From Streptomyces sp. BK340 (GTDB lineage: Bacteria > Actinomycetota > Actinomycetes > Streptomycetales > Streptomycetaceae): a stretch of DNA of 64,000 nt. The stretch is taken from positions 1-64,000 of the forward strand of contig NZ_VISR01000007.1 of the NCBI RefSeq assembly GCF_007827595.1. Reading direction: 5' to 3'. The position numbers were made by a program, and so were the translations under genes. A model generated the notes under the pieces. The model worked only from the letters and a program-made list of their open reading frames with translations. It ran no database searches and was not told where the DNA came from. Position 1 is the stretch's first letter; each line of letters starts with the position of its first letter. Below are positions 63,966-64,000 of this stretch, one piece after another.

Positions 63966-64000
63966 ATCAGACCGAGTCGCTGAGCGCGCAGGACCGTGCC

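Noticed and set aside
63923..64000. Possible C-terminus of a minus-strand gene entering from the right edge (GTVLRAQRLGLIPTPG, then TGA)
   Set aside because: Only 25 codons are visible and the strong hairpin 63939-63965 lies inside it; more sequence is required to decide.

Overview
The window is high-GC chromosomal DNA from a streptomycete or close relative. Evidence: strong G/C third-position bias, GTG starts, a four-gene conservon (CvnA-D type), an MltG-like protein, a SpoIIE-type phosphatase with PAS, GAF and ATPase domains, Tat and lipoprotein signals, and both NRPS and type III polyketide enzymes. I saw no rRNA, tRNA, CRISPR array or intact insertion sequence. All assignments are by eye; no search was run.

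Layout. 1-7.6 kb is the right end of a peptide biosynthetic cluster: the last two modules of an NRPS, each with a methyltransferase inside its adenylation domain, a terminal thioesterase, and an abutting methyltransferase gene. 7.7-15.5 kb holds an NmrA-like reductase, a damaged agmatine-deiminase lipoprotein gene, gene debris, a membrane phosphoesterase, an aldehyde dehydrogenase with its probable GAF regulator, and a Tat-exported peptidoglycan amidase. 15.6-22.5 kb is small-molecule catabolism: formamidase/acetamidase with an amino-acid-type permease, then a xylose locus (xylA divergent from xylB and a ROK regulator). 22.6-33.5 kb is housekeeping and unknowns: a secreted phytase-like esterase, a SWIM/SNF2 pair, small proteins, an MpaB-like oxygenase, a PadR regulator divergent from a hydrolase, and a methyltransferase.

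33.6-39.6 kb is a signalling block: an MHYT membrane protein just upstream of a conservon (sensor kinase, roadblock protein, DUF742 protein, GTPase), then a convergent PPOX oxidoreductase and a solitary second roadblock gene. 39.7-45.8 kb has an uncharacterised protein, thioesterase II, a DUF3516 Ski2-like helicase, a YdjM-like membrane protein, a zinc-free L31 and a DUF5709 protein. 46.1-55.1 kb carries a heterodimeric ABC exporter with one apparently dead ATP site, an L,D-transpeptidase lipoprotein, a secreted PNGase-A-like protein, and a MarR/ABC-exporter pair with a clear operator. 55.2-64 kb has an MltG-like protein, a flavin monooxygenase, a decayed stretch, a YjbQ protein, the SpoIIE phosphatase, a type III PKS, a long gene-free stretch and a DUF4177 protein.

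The most notable features are the twin methylating NRPS modules, the MHYT-conservon arrangement with a split cvnC/cvnD junction and extra roadblock gene, the asymmetric ABC pair carrying an in-frame hairpin repeat, and scars of recent change: a 20-bp duplication ending a methyltransferase early, a one-base frameshift in a Tat lipoprotein signal, and copies of gene 3' ends flanking the phosphoesterase.
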